In this document: piece by piece, positions 7,620 to 15,288 of the stretch
Layout of the letters: each line of letters opens with the position of its first letter
Position numbering within the stretch: position 1 is the stretch's first letter
DNA from: Candidatus Poribacteria bacterium
Lineage (GTDB): Bacteria; Poribacteria; WGA-4E; WGA-3G
Length of the DNA: 64,000 bases
Direction: 5' to 3'
Assembly: GCA_022821725.1 (NCBI GenBank)
Contig: JAJEDB010000043.1
Coordinates: 1-64,000 of the forward strand
The notes under the pieces: model-generated
Database searches by the model: none
What the model saw: the letters and a program-made list of their open reading frames with translations, nothing else
Told to the model about the DNA's origin: nothing
Translations under genes and position numbers: made by a program

Positions 7620-8069
7620 ATGACAGCAGCCGAGAAAAACTCCATTATCGAGATGTTAGCCCCGATGCTTGACATTGATGGTATCGAACTTGTGGATGTT
7701 GAAACACATTCCAAAACGCTGCGCCTCCTCATTTACAAAAGGGATGGGCTTTCGGTGGCGGATTGTCAAATGGTGAACCAGGTCGTCCGTCCGATTTTAG
7801 AGGTTCATGCGCATTTAGCGAACTATGCTCAGTTGGAAGTGGCTTCTCTCGGCATAGACCGACCCTTACGAACTGCTAAGGATTTTCAGCGAAATTGTGG
7901 GCGGACCGTTCAGATAGAAATCATCGCCCAAAATGGCCACACGCGTCAGATACAAGGCACTGTTGTAGAGGTACACCCTGAAGAAGTCGTCTTAACACAG
8001 GCGGATGGGAAGGACATCTCCGTTAAAATTTCGCACATTCTCAATGCCCGTATACACCTGAAATGGTAG
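7620..8069 (+). CDS. rimP: Ribosome maturation factor RimP
   Basis: From ATG 7620 the product has 149 residues, the usual RimP length. It carries the LDIDGIELVDVE start of the N-terminal domain, an SLGIDRPLRTAKDFQRNCGR motif (about 80-100) and a C-terminal SH3-like barrel with GTVVEVHPEEVVL. RimP assists late 30S subunit assembly in the cytoplasm. It heads the operon in the classic order before nusA. The start lacks a Shine-Dalgarno sequence and follows a T-rich tract. The longer ORF beginning at GTG 7425 would translate the structured leader and is not supported. Confidence 0.9.
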   Translation: MTAAEKNSIIEMLAPMLDIDGIELVDVETHSKTLRLLIYKRDGLSVADCQMVNQVVRPILEVHAHLANYAQLEVASLGIDRPLRTAKDFQRNCGRTVQIEIIAQNGHTRQIQGTVVEVHPEEVVLTQADGKDISVKISHILNARIHLKW

Positions 8070-8131
8070 AGAACAAGCGCCAGAGACACACTGCCACTAT
8101 AAAAAGATGGAAAGGAGCACGCGGACTGTTG

Positions 8132-8159
8132 ATACAGGACGACGCTTGCCACCCTGTAT
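8132..8159 (+). other. Hairpin between rimP and nusA
   Basis: ATACAGG (8132-8138) and CCTGTAT (8153-8159) form a perfect seven-pair stem with a 14-base loop in the 120-base rimP-nusA gap. No T run follows, so it is not an intrinsic terminator. It could be an RNA processing site. Confidence 0.3.
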
Positions 8160-8189
8160 AGTAAAAAGAGACCGCGGACATCAATTATT

Positions 8190-9485
8190 ATGTTAGAGAA
8201 CCTCCAAAACGCTATACGTCAATATACTGCCCAAACAGATTTACCTGAAGAGGTGATCGTTGAAGCGATAGAGGAGGCGTTGTATGCCGCCGCGCGCCGC
8301 GTTTACGGGGCTGATGCCAACGTTTCTTTTGAAATTAATTTGGAGAAAAGCGATATACGCTGTTATGTCCCGAAAAAAGTCGTTAATATTATGCGCGATT
8401 ACTCGACAGAGATTCCGATTGAGCAGGCGGCGCAACTTCAAGCGGACGTTGAAGTCGGGGAGATACTGGATGTCCAAATTCCCCCAAGCGAGTTTGGACG
8501 GATTCAGGCGCAGTTAGGGCGGCAAATCCTTCTCCAAAAAATCAAGCAAGCGGAGCGAGAAAAGATTTATCAAGAGTTCGCGGAACGCGAAGGCGAAATT
8601 GTTACGGGATACGTTCAACGTTTTGAGCGGGGTGGCGTTATTTTGGATCTTGAGCAGACGGAGGCATTTTTACCCCCTCGCGAGACGCCGCGTTCTCACA
8701 CCTATGAGCGTGGTAAACGCTTACAATGTCTAATTCTATCTGTGAAGAATGAGATGCGGGGACCTCCGATTATCGTATCTCGGACGCATCGGGATTTGGT
8801 ATCGATGTTATTTGAGCAGGAGGTTCCTGAAATTTATGAAGGTCAGGTTCAGATTATGGCGGTCGCACGGGATCCTGGGAATCGAGCGAAAGTAGCCGTC
8901 AGGGCAACAGAAGAAGGTATTGATGCCGTAGGCACGTGTGTGGGTGTCAAAGGGATACGGGTCCAGACGATCGTCGGTGAACTTGATGATGAGAAAATAG
9001 ATTTACTGGAATGGAGTGAAGATCCCAGTGTCTTTATTGCGAATGCGCTGGGGGCTCGAGTTGGTGTGCGTAGGGTTGAGTTGAATAATGAAGATCAGAG
9101 TGCTCTTGTGATTGTCCCGGACAATCAGTTGTCTTTAGCGATTGGGCAACGCGGACAGAATGCGCGACTCGCCGCGAAATTGACGGGTTGGAAGGTTGAC
9201 ATAAAGGGTGAATCTGAAGATACGGTTTCGATTAATGAACTCTTTAAACCGGAAGGTTCTGATGAAACACCTGAGCAAGCCCCAGACAGTCAGGTAACTG
9301 CCGATGTGCCGGATTCAACAGAGGACGTTGAGATAGACCCAGACGCGGATGCTTTTGAAATCGAGGCGGCAGCACCTAACGCCGAGGAGATAGAGAAGGA
9401 CACATCTACCGCTTCTGAGGACGATGGTTTTGATACTGAGGATGATGGCTTTGATACTGAGGACGATGGTTTTGATACTGAGTGA
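8190..9485 (+). CDS. nusA: Transcription termination/antitermination factor NusA
   Basis: The 431-residue protein has the NusA order. The N-terminal RNA-polymerase-binding domain covers about 1-130, and an S1 domain starts near GEIVTGYVQRFERGGVILDL (about 135-155). KH domains follow, with VGTCVGVKGIRVQTIVGEL (about 250-268) and NQLSLAIGQRGQNARLAAKLTGW (about 313-335). NusA controls pausing, termination and antitermination. The E. coli-type C-terminal repeats are absent. In their place is an acidic tail of about 80 residues that ends in three identical copies of DDGFDTE encoded by a 21-bp tandem repeat. Its operon leader looks like an attenuator, so autoregulation by NusA is plausible. Confidence 0.95.
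   Translation: MLENLQNAIRQYTAQTDLPEEVIVEAIEEALYAAARRVYGADANVSFEINLEKSDIRCYVPKKVVNIMRDYSTEIPIEQAAQLQADVEVGEILDVQIPPSEFGRIQAQLGRQILLQKIKQAEREKIYQEFAEREGEIVTGYVQRFERGGVILDLEQTEAFLPPRETPRSHTYERGKRLQCLILSVKNEMRGPPIIVSRTHRDLVSMLFEQEVPEIYEGQVQIMAVARDPGNRAKVAVRATEEGIDAVGTCVGVKGIRVQTIVGELDDEKIDLLEWSEDPSVFIANALGARVGVRRVELNNEDQSALVIVPDNQLSLAIGQRGQNARLAAKLTGWKVDIKGESEDTVSINELFKPEGSDETPEQAPDSQVTADVPDSTEDVEIDPDADAFEIEAAAPNAEEIEKDTSTASEDDGFDTEDDGFDTEDDGFDTE
9417..9479 (+). repeat. Three tandem 21-bp repeats in the nusA 3' end
   Basis: Units 9417-9437, 9438-9458 and 9459-9479 each encode EDDGFDT. They differ only at a few silent positions (GAC/GAT, GGT/GGC). They extend the acidic tail of NusA in multiples of seven residues. 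Copy-number variation between strains would not disturb the frame. Confidence 0.9.
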
Positions 9486-9498
9486 GTCTCAAAAGTAG

Positions 9499-9789
9499 GT
9501 GAAGTCATTGAGGGATGTTATCCGCACTTGCATCGGATGCCGTGGAAAATTGCCGCAGAAAGTATTGATTCGGTTCCTCTGTCAAGCAGATGGACAATTG
9601 CGAATCGATAGGCAAAAGAAGTTAGGTGGGCGTGGGGCTTATGTTTGTCTTTCGCAAGACTGTATTCAGAAGGCTTTCAAGTCTCCCAAACGGATTAATT
9701 CTGTATTACGTGTGCAACTGGCAAGTGAGAATATAGTGCAGTTTGAACAGATGCTTCTTCAAGAAATCCAAAAGTCTATGGGTACATAA
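9499..9789 (+). CDS. ylxR: YlxR family RNA-binding protein (DUF448)
   Basis: The 96-residue protein has the YlxR signature: RTCIGCRGKLPQKVLIRF near the N-terminus, GGRGAYVCLSQDCIQKAFK in the middle (about 47-65), and a basic surface. YlxR proteins lie between nusA and infB in most bacteria. In Bacillota they have been described as modulators of RNase P (RnpM); whether that holds here is unknown. The start is GTG 9499, just after the nusA stop. TTG 9508 would also be possible. Confidence 0.88.
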   Translation: MKSLRDVIRTCIGCRGKLPQKVLIRFLCQADGQLRIDRQKKLGGRGAYVCLSQDCIQKAFKSPKRINSVLRVQLASENIVQFEQMLLQEIQKSMGT

Positions 9790-9810
9790 GGAAGAAAAGG
9801 AGATATTACT

Positions 9811-11853
9811 ATGGGCAAAGCCCAACGCCGGCGGGGAAATCCCGCCAAACGGAGTCAAGAGGAAAACCAAGTCCCCGGTACGCGTGTTTATGAATTGGCA
9901 AAAGAATACAACCTAACAAACAAGGAACTTATTGCGCTACTTGAGGAACATGGCGTTCGCGTTAAAAACAGAATGAGTGTTCTTGATCCGGACACCGTCT
10001 CTCTTCTTGAATCAGAATTGGCTGCCGAACCGGTCAAAGCCCCCGTCTCTGCGTCCGAAGACGCTGTTGAAAACGCCGCAGCGCCGGAAGCCGCTGCGAC
10101 AACCGATAGTTTGCAGGTTGTGGAAGGCACGACTGTTGCTGACCTCGCAGCCGTGTTAGCGTTGCAACCTTCAGTGTTGATTATGCGTCTCATGAAGTTA
10201 AAAGTAATGGCTAATATCAATCAGCGGCTTGATTACGATACACTTGTGATGCTATCGGAACATCTGGGTTTTGAAGCAGTTAGGGCGAAGACGCTCGAAG
10301 AAGAACTGCTGACTGAGATACCGGATGACCCGGAATCTTTACAACCTCGAGCCCCGGTTGTCACAATCATGGGACATGTCGACCACGGTAAAACCTCTCT
10401 TTTAGACTCTATTCGTCAATCAAATATCAGTGAATCTGAAGCGGGTAACATAACACAACATATTGGAGCGTATCACGTAACATTAAAAGGGGGGAGTATC
10501 GTTTTCTTGGATACACCCGGGCACGCCGCTTTTACTGCAATGCGAGCGCGCGGGGCGCAAGTGACCGATATTGTCGTTCTCATTGTCGCAGCTGACGACG
10601 GCGTCATGCCTCAGACAATTGAAGCGATCAGTCACGCGAAAGCCGCAAAGGTTCCCATTGTCGTCGCAATTAACAAAATAGATGTCCCCGGGGCACGTTC
10701 AGACTACGTCAAGCAACAATTGGCAGAACAGGATCTCCTAACAGAGGACTGGGGTGGACAAACAATTTGTGTTGAGACTTCCGCTATAGATGGAACAGGC
10801 ATTGACTTTTTGCTTGAGATGCTCCTATTGGAAGCAGCACTGTTGGAGCTCAAAGCGAACCCGAGTAAGCCAGCACGGGGTGTTGTGATTGAAGCACAGG
10901 TTGACAAAGGGCGCGGTGCCATCGCAACCGTTCTCGTCCAGTCGGGTACATTGAGGGTTGGTGATGTTTTTGTTTCAGGTAGGTATTCCGGAAAAGTTAG
11001 GGCAATGATGGACGATTTCGGGAAGCGGATGAAAGAGGCTGGCCCGTCATGTCCCGTTGAAGTGCTCGGTTTTACGGGTGTCCCAGAAGCAGGTGACCGA
11101 TTCTATGTCGTTGAGTCCGATAAGGACGCACGTACTATCAGTGAAGCCCGTCAGGACCAATACCGCAATGAAAAACTCGGGGCAAATAGCCACGTCAGTT
11201 TGGATAATCTCTTCCAACAAATTCAGGAAGGCGAGATTAAAGAATTGAACGTCGTTCTTAAAGGCGATGTGCAAGGTTCCGTGCAAGCCGTTGCCTCATC
11301 ACTACTCGAGTTGAGTACCGATGAGGTTAAGATTAACATCATTCATGAGGCGGTCGGCGGGATCACTGAAACCGACATTTTGCTTGCCTCCGCTTCTGAT
11401 GCCATTGTCGTCGGCTTCAACGTTCATCCTACGACGGAGGCGGTCCAGGCGAAAGAGACGGAGGGGATTGATGTCCGGACCTACAACATCATTTATAATC
11501 TCATCTCCTATATTCGTTCAGCCATGGAAGGCCTGCTTGATCCTGAGGTCCGAGAAGTCGTTATCGGACGGGCGGAGGTCCGTGAATTATTCAAAGTCCC
11601 ACGCCTGGGTTTGGTTGCCGGTAGTTACGTCAATTGGGGACGCATTTCCTTTAATCAACCCCTGCGTATACTTCGCGATAATCGATTGATTCACGAAGGT
11701 AAAGTTAATTCGCTTCGCCGGTTCAAAGATAATGTCAATGAGGTGCAAGCGAACTACGAATGTGGAATAGGGATTGAAACGTTCGATGATTTGAAAGTCG
11801 GGGATGTCCTTGAATGCTACGTTTACGAACAAGTGGCACGCTCGCTTTCCTAA
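9811..11853 (+). CDS. infB: Translation initiation factor IF-2
   Basis: The 680-residue protein starts with a basic segment and an IF2_N-type helix bundle ([24 protein letters not shown], about 26-49). An Ala/Val-rich linker and a second IF2_N domain (about 115-170) follow. The GTPase domain has [12 protein letters not shown] (about 189-200), DTPGHAAF (about 235-242) and NKID (about 289-292). Domains II, III and the fMet-tRNA-binding domain IV complete it. IF-2 positions initiator tRNA on the 30S subunit. The linker is short, so this is a compact IF-2. ATG 9811 is preceded by AAGGAG-like sequence. Confidence 0.96.
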   Translation: MGKAQRRRGNPAKRSQEENQVPGTRVYELAKEYNLTNKELIALLEEHGVRVKNRMSVLDPDTVSLLESELAAEPVKAPVSASEDAVENAAAPEAAATTDSLQVVEGTTVADLAAVLALQPSVLIMRLMKLKVMANINQRLDYDTLVMLSEHLGFEAVRAKTLEEELLTEIPDDPESLQPRAPVVTIMGHVDHGKTSLLDSIRQSNISESEAGNITQHIGAYHVTLKGGSIVFLDTPGHAAFTAMRARGAQVTDIVVLIVAADDGVMPQTIEAISHAKAAKVPIVVAINKIDVPGARSDYVKQQLAEQDLLTEDWGGQTICVETSAIDGTGIDFLLEMLLLEAALLELKANPSKPARGVVIEAQVDKGRGAIATVLVQSGTLRVGDVFVSGRYSGKVRAMMDDFGKRMKEAGPSCPVEVLGFTGVPEAGDRFYVVESDKDARTISEARQDQYRNEKLGANSHVSLDNLFQQIQEGEIKELNVVLKGDVQGSVQAVASSLLELSTDEVKINIIHEAVGGITETDILLASASDAIVVGFNVHPTTEAVQAKETEGIDVRTYNIIYNLISYIRSAMEGLLDPEVREVVIGRAEVRELFKVPRLGLVAGSYVNWGRISFNQPLRILRDNRLIHEGKVNSLRRFKDNVNEVQANYECGIGIETFDDLKVGDVLECYVYEQVARSLS

Positions 11854-11889
11854 ATGGATTCTCTTCCGATAGTTACGTATTTTTATAAG

Positions 11890-11912
11890 GGGTGCGGTTG
11901 TGAATCGCACCC
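11890..11912 (+). repeat. R2-type hairpin repeat (infB-ylxP junction)
   Basis: GGGTGCG (11890-11896) and CGCACCC (11906-11912) form a perfect seven-pair stem with a nine-base loop. The architecture matches the other R2 hairpins at 29264, 44234, 47411 and 53829. It lies between the infB stop and the likely ylxP start. Confidence 0.5.
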
Positions 11913-11931
11913 ACAATTGACTGACACATTC

Positions 11932-12216
11932 ATGCATATCGGTGTTTGTAAAATTCGTCTCCGAATCCCGGAAAGTCACTCGCTGAAAGCGAAACGTCGG
12001 GTTGTCAAAAGCCTCATTGCGAGACTTAAGAACCGCTTCAACATCGCCATCGCTGAAGTTGAAGCCTTGGAGGCACATCAGTTCGCCATATTAGCTGCCG
12101 TTTCAGTTTCCAACGATGCTGTCCATCTGAATAAGGTCATCTCACATCTCATCACTTTTGTTGAGACGAATGTAGAGGCTGAATTAGTAGATTACGAAAC
12201 GGAGTTTTTCTTTTGA
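11932..12216 (+). CDS. ylxP: YlxP-like protein (DUF503)
   Basis: From ATG 11932 the 94-residue product has the DUF503 pattern: MHIGVCKIRLRIPESHSLKAKRRVVKSLIARLKNRFN at the start, then a compact alpha/beta fold ending in an aromatic tail. YlxP homologues sit between infB and rbfA in many bacteria and are of uncertain function, presumably linked to ribosome assembly. The ORF track start at 11854 would add 26 residues encoded by the R2 hairpin region with no family support. No strong Shine-Dalgarno precedes 11932. Confidence 0.85.
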   Translation: MHIGVCKIRLRIPESHSLKAKRRVVKSLIARLKNRFNIAIAEVEALEAHQFAILAAVSVSNDAVHLNKVISHLITFVETNVEAELVDYETEFFF

Positions 12217-12253
12217 TAAAGTTTGCAAACCAAAACGTGCTGCAAGAGGTAGA

Positions 12254-12619
12254 ATGGATATGATAGAGAATAGACGACAAGATCGGGTAGGTGCCCTCAT
12301 TCAGCGAGAATTAAGCGAAATTATCCAACGTTCTGTCAAGGACCCGCGCGTCGCGTTTTGCACTGTCACACAGGCATCCGTGTCCCCGGATCTGAAGTAT
12401 GTGGATGTGAAGGTGAGCGTCATCGGCGATGAGGAGCAGAAAAGCAAGACGCTCGCGGGTTTAAAGAGTGCAGCGGGGTTCCTTCGGCGTGAGATCGGAA
12501 ACCGTCTGACGCTTCGCCATTCACCGGAACTTCGGTTCGCTATAGATGAATCCGCTGACTATCTCTTTAAAATAGATGGGCTCCTCAAATCTGTAACGAC
12601 CGAAGACGAAACGACATAA
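12254..12619 (+). CDS. rbfA: Ribosome-binding factor A
   Basis: The 121-residue protein is a typical RbfA. It has RQDRVGALIQRELSEIIQRSVKDPR at the N-terminus, SPDLKYVDVKVSVIGDEEQ in the middle and the KH-like LRHSPELRFAIDESADY motif (about 94-110). RbfA binds the 30S subunit and acts in 16S rRNA 5' processing and cold adaptation. It follows ylxP and precedes nrnA in the operon. GAGGTAG upstream can act as the ribosome binding site; ATG 12260 two codons on is an alternative start. Confidence 0.95.
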   Translation: MDMIENRRQDRVGALIQRELSEIIQRSVKDPRVAFCTVTQASVSPDLKYVDVKVSVIGDEEQKSKTLAGLKSAAGFLRREIGNRLTLRHSPELRFAIDESADYLFKIDGLLKSVTTEDETT

Positions 12620-12637
12620 GACACGCAGCGATGCTTC

Positions 12638-13669
12638 ATGAACACCCTACAGATGGCTAATACACCGGACTACGACGCGCTCCTTACCTTATTTGACCAA
12701 TACCACACCTTCGCGCTTTCAACGCACATTCATCCCGATGGTGATGCAATCGGTTCCGAATTGGGGCTTTACTTTTTTCTGACGAGACTGGGTAAATCCG
12801 TAAAAATATTTAACACGGATGTCGTCCCACCTAACTATCGATTTCTCCCGCTTTGGGAGGGTATTGAGGGGGCACACTCCGTTGGAACATATCGTCCTGA
12901 AGTGTTGATTGTGTTAGATGCGAGTACGCTGGAACGCATTGGAAAAGGGCTTTCCAAAACCTTGCTTCCGATACACAGCCTCGTTAACATTGACCATCAC
13001 GCCACCGCAGAGGCATTCGGTGACCTTAACCTCATTATACCTACCGCTTCTTCCACCTCAGAGATTGTTTACAAACTCATTAAACACCACGAATCCCCGA
13101 TATGCAAAGCGTGTGCGCTTTGTCTCTATACAGGATTGATGTTTGATACCGGCTGTTTTCGACATAGTAATACCACAGCCGAGACCCATCAAATTGCCGC
13201 AGAATTAATTGGGATTGGCGACTTCACTCCGGATGAAGTCTATCGGAACGTCTATGAACAGGTCCCTGTTGCGAAGATGCACCTGTTGAGTGAGGTTCTC
13301 AGGACGTTAGAAATCACAGATGATGGCAAGATAGCCTCGGTGTATGCGACACAAGCGATGTTTCGCAAAACCGGAACGACAGCTGATGCAGTAGAGGGCG
13401 TTGTGAACCAGATCCAAGCCATTGCGGGGGTTGAGGTGGCACTCTGTGTGTCTGAGATGACGGATCGAAGTACAAAAGTGAGCCTACGCAGTCAAGAATA
13501 CGTTGATGTGAGTCAACTTGCTGCAGAGTTTCAAGGTGGCGGACACGCCCGCGCCGCAGGATGTCGGATTGCCATGCCCTATCCATTAGCCATAGCCGCG
13601 CTTGTTCAAGCTTCACAACGCTACATCGATCCAGATCATTTCAGATATGGTGATTGCCAGAAGGATTGA
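12638..13669 (+). CDS. nrnA: DHH-family oligoribonuclease / pAp phosphatase (NrnA)
   Basis: The 343-residue protein has the DHH phosphoesterase layout. HIHPDGDAIGSELGL (about 27-41) carries the first metal ligands, VLDAS (about 90-94) follows, and NIDHHATAEAFGD (about 117-129) is the DHH motif. The C-terminal DHHA1 domain has GGGHARAAGC (about 301-310). NrnA-type enzymes degrade short RNA oligonucleotides and dephosphorylate pAp in the cytoplasm. The position after rbfA is conserved in many operons. ATG 12638 is used; a second ATG lies five codons later. The end overlaps the longer frame of the next gene. Confidence 0.92.
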   Translation: MNTLQMANTPDYDALLTLFDQYHTFALSTHIHPDGDAIGSELGLYFFLTRLGKSVKIFNTDVVPPNYRFLPLWEGIEGAHSVGTYRPEVLIVLDASTLERIGKGLSKTLLPIHSLVNIDHHATAEAFGDLNLIIPTASSTSEIVYKLIKHHESPICKACALCLYTGLMFDTGCFRHSNTTAETHQIAAELIGIGDFTPDEVYRNVYEQVPVAKMHLLSEVLRTLEITDDGKIASVYATQAMFRKTGTTADAVEGVVNQIQAIAGVEVALCVSEMTDRSTKVSLRSQEYVDVSQLAAEFQGGGHARAAGCRIAMPYPLAIAALVQASQRYIDPDHFRYGDCQKD

Positions 13670-13674
13670 GCACC

Positions 13675-14646
13675 GTGGAAAATGCCTGTCGTGAGAGCGA
13701 TTCACAGGTCGCAATCACACCTTATAGTCTGAACGATATCGTTGAATTTGGTAGAGAGACTGCTGTCACTTTTGGAGTGTTTGACGGTATCCATCTTGGA
13801 CACCAAGCCGTTATTAACACACTTCTTAAACACGCTGCGCATGATAACTTGGCGAGTGTATTGGTCGGTTTTTACCCACATCCACTTGCCTTCCTGGCTC
13901 CAGAACGGTGCCCACCACTCCTGACTCCTCTCCCGAAGCGCGTCGAAATACTGCAACAATTTGGCGTTGATGAAATTGTTATGCTCAGTTTTGACGCACA
14001 GATCGCCTCGATGTCTCCTGAAGCCTTTGTAGAGCGAGTGCTCTTAGAGAAATGTCGAGCGAAGCACGTCGTTGTTGGGTATGCCTGCCAATTTGGAAAA
14101 AATCGAGCAGGCAATGCAGAACGCCTGGTGGAACTTAGCAAGGGATATGCATTTGATGTTTCTGTCGTGCCACCGACAGAAATCGATGGTGCCCCGGTCC
14201 ATAGCACTCGGATCCGAGAAGCGCTCGCACAAGGCGATCTTCGGCAAAGCGCACAGTTATTGGGACGCCCGTATTCCTTGATCGGCACGGTCGTCCACGG
14301 TGATGGGCGTGGCAGAGAAATTGGGTTTCCCACCGCGAATATAGAGACCCAGCAGCAAGTCTATCCCCCTAATGGCGTTTATGCTATCCGGGCGAAGTTA
14401 GAGGAACGGTGGTTAGACGGCGTATTGAATATCGGAATGCGTCCTACGTTTAACGGTGTAAATATTCAGGTGGAGGGACACTTCTTCAATTTTGATGAAA
14501 TCATCTACGGCAAACTCGTGGAAATATTCTTGGTGAAGAAGATTAGGAGTGAAAGGAAATTCCCAAATATAGAATTTCTGATTCAACAGATACAGCGCGA
14601 TATCGCAGCAGCGGCAGAAATTCTCGCATCGCCTACTTCCCTGTAG
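13675..14646 (+). CDS. ribF: Bifunctional riboflavin kinase / FAD synthetase
   Basis: The 323-residue enzyme has an N-terminal FMN adenylyltransferase domain with FGVFDGIHLGHQAVI (about 33-47), a variant HxGH, and STRIREALAQGD (about 178-189). The C-terminal riboflavin kinase domain has GRPYSLIGTVVHGDGRGREIGFPTANI (about 198-224) and LNIGMRPTF. It converts riboflavin to FMN and FAD. I chose GTG 13675 because AGAAGGA (13659-13665) lies nine bases upstream. The TTG 13654 start in the ORF track overlaps nrnA and lacks such a site. The usual neighbour truB is missing between nrnA and ribF. Confidence 0.94.
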   Translation: MENACRESDSQVAITPYSLNDIVEFGRETAVTFGVFDGIHLGHQAVINTLLKHAAHDNLASVLVGFYPHPLAFLAPERCPPLLTPLPKRVEILQQFGVDEIVMLSFDAQIASMSPEAFVERVLLEKCRAKHVVVGYACQFGKNRAGNAERLVELSKGYAFDVSVVPPTEIDGAPVHSTRIREALAQGDLRQSAQLLGRPYSLIGTVVHGDGRGREIGFPTANIETQQQVYPPNGVYAIRAKLEERWLDGVLNIGMRPTFNGVNIQVEGHFFNFDEIIYGKLVEIFLVKKIRSERKFPNIEFLIQQIQRDIAAAAEILASPTSL

Positions 14647-14693
14647 GTAATGCCGTTTAAACTTAGGTGGCATCAAGGGATTGTGAGTTTAAT

Positions 14694-14722
14694 TTGAATT
14701 TTGCGTTGATTTGTGATATTAT
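14694..14722 (+). promoter_or_regulatory. Sigma70 promoter of rpsO-pnp
   Basis: TTGAAT (14694-14699), a 17-base spacer and TATTAT (14717-14722) lie between ribF and rpsO. The predicted start is near 14728, leaving a 190-nt leader before rpsO. Confidence 0.65.
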
Positions 14723-14727
14723 ATATG

Positions 14728-14916
14728 TATGCAAATATAGGTAGAGAGGGGAGCGATCTCCCGAATCCGCCTTTGTATTTATTCATATTTAATGTTTTAC
14801 AAAGCACAGATGTCTCGTCGTATTACCTTTACGAGATAATTTTTCTTGGACTTAGCAAGTGTCGTAAACTTGCTATTATAAAAGTTAGTTGTTCGACCAA
14901 AAGGAGGTGAACACAA
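14728..14916 (+). ncRNA. Structured leader upstream of rpsO, candidate S15 autoregulatory region
   Basis: Three hairpins can be drawn: GGGAG-CGAT-CTCCC (14749-14762); TCTCGT/ACGAGA (14813-14818 with 14831-14836), which is followed by TAATTTTTC; and TAGCAAGT/ACTTGCTA (14853-14860 with 14868-14875). A near-perfect Shine-Dalgarno AAAGGAGGTG follows. rpsO mRNAs in several phyla carry unrelated leader structures that S15 binds to repress its own synthesis. This leader is in the right place, but no known class is recognised. The 65-codon frame at 14713-14910 is treated as spurious. Confidence 0.45.
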
Positions 14917-15207
14917 TTGGCAATTGATGCAGCAGAGAAGAAGGAATTAATCCAACAGTACCAGACCCATCAACAAGACACTGGTTCCCCAGAGACGCAA
15001 GTGGCAATTTTGAATGCGCGTATAAAACAGTTGACTACGCATTTTCAGACGCACCGAAAAGACTATCATTCGCGCCATGGGCTTTTCCGATTAGTTGGCA
15101 AACAGCGCCGCTTGTTACGCTATCTTTATAAGAAAGACGCAACACGCTATTACCGTTTAATTAATGAGCTCGGAATTCGTGACACTATCGGATCGAGGAG
15201 GAGTTAG
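14917..15207 (+). CDS. rpsO: 30S ribosomal protein S15
   Basis: The 96-residue product is a full-length S15 with the conserved TGSPETQVAILNARIKQLTTHFQTH segment (about 22-46), SRHGLFRLVGKQRRLLRYL (about 51-69) and a basic C-terminus. It binds the central domain of 16S rRNA early in 30S assembly. Translation begins at a TTG codon at 14917. AAAGGAGGTG lies about seven bases upstream and makes this rare start convincing, since there is no ATG in the neighbourhood that gives the right N-terminus. It is co-directional with pnp 80 bases downstream. Confidence 0.96.
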   Translation: MAIDAAEKKELIQQYQTHQQDTGSPETQVAILNARIKQLTTHFQTHRKDYHSRHGLFRLVGKQRRLLRYLYKKDATRYYRLINELGIRDTIGSRRS

Positions 15208-15288
15208 ATTTTTACCGGTACCGATTTTTTACCGTTTATACTTGGTGACACGACGAAATAAATAGGAAATACAGGAGTAGTATATAGA

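Noticed and set aside
14713-14910. 65-codon frame upstream of rpsO
   Set aside because: It begins inside the -10 box of the rpsO promoter and covers three hairpins of the leader. There is no ribosome binding site or recognisable composition.
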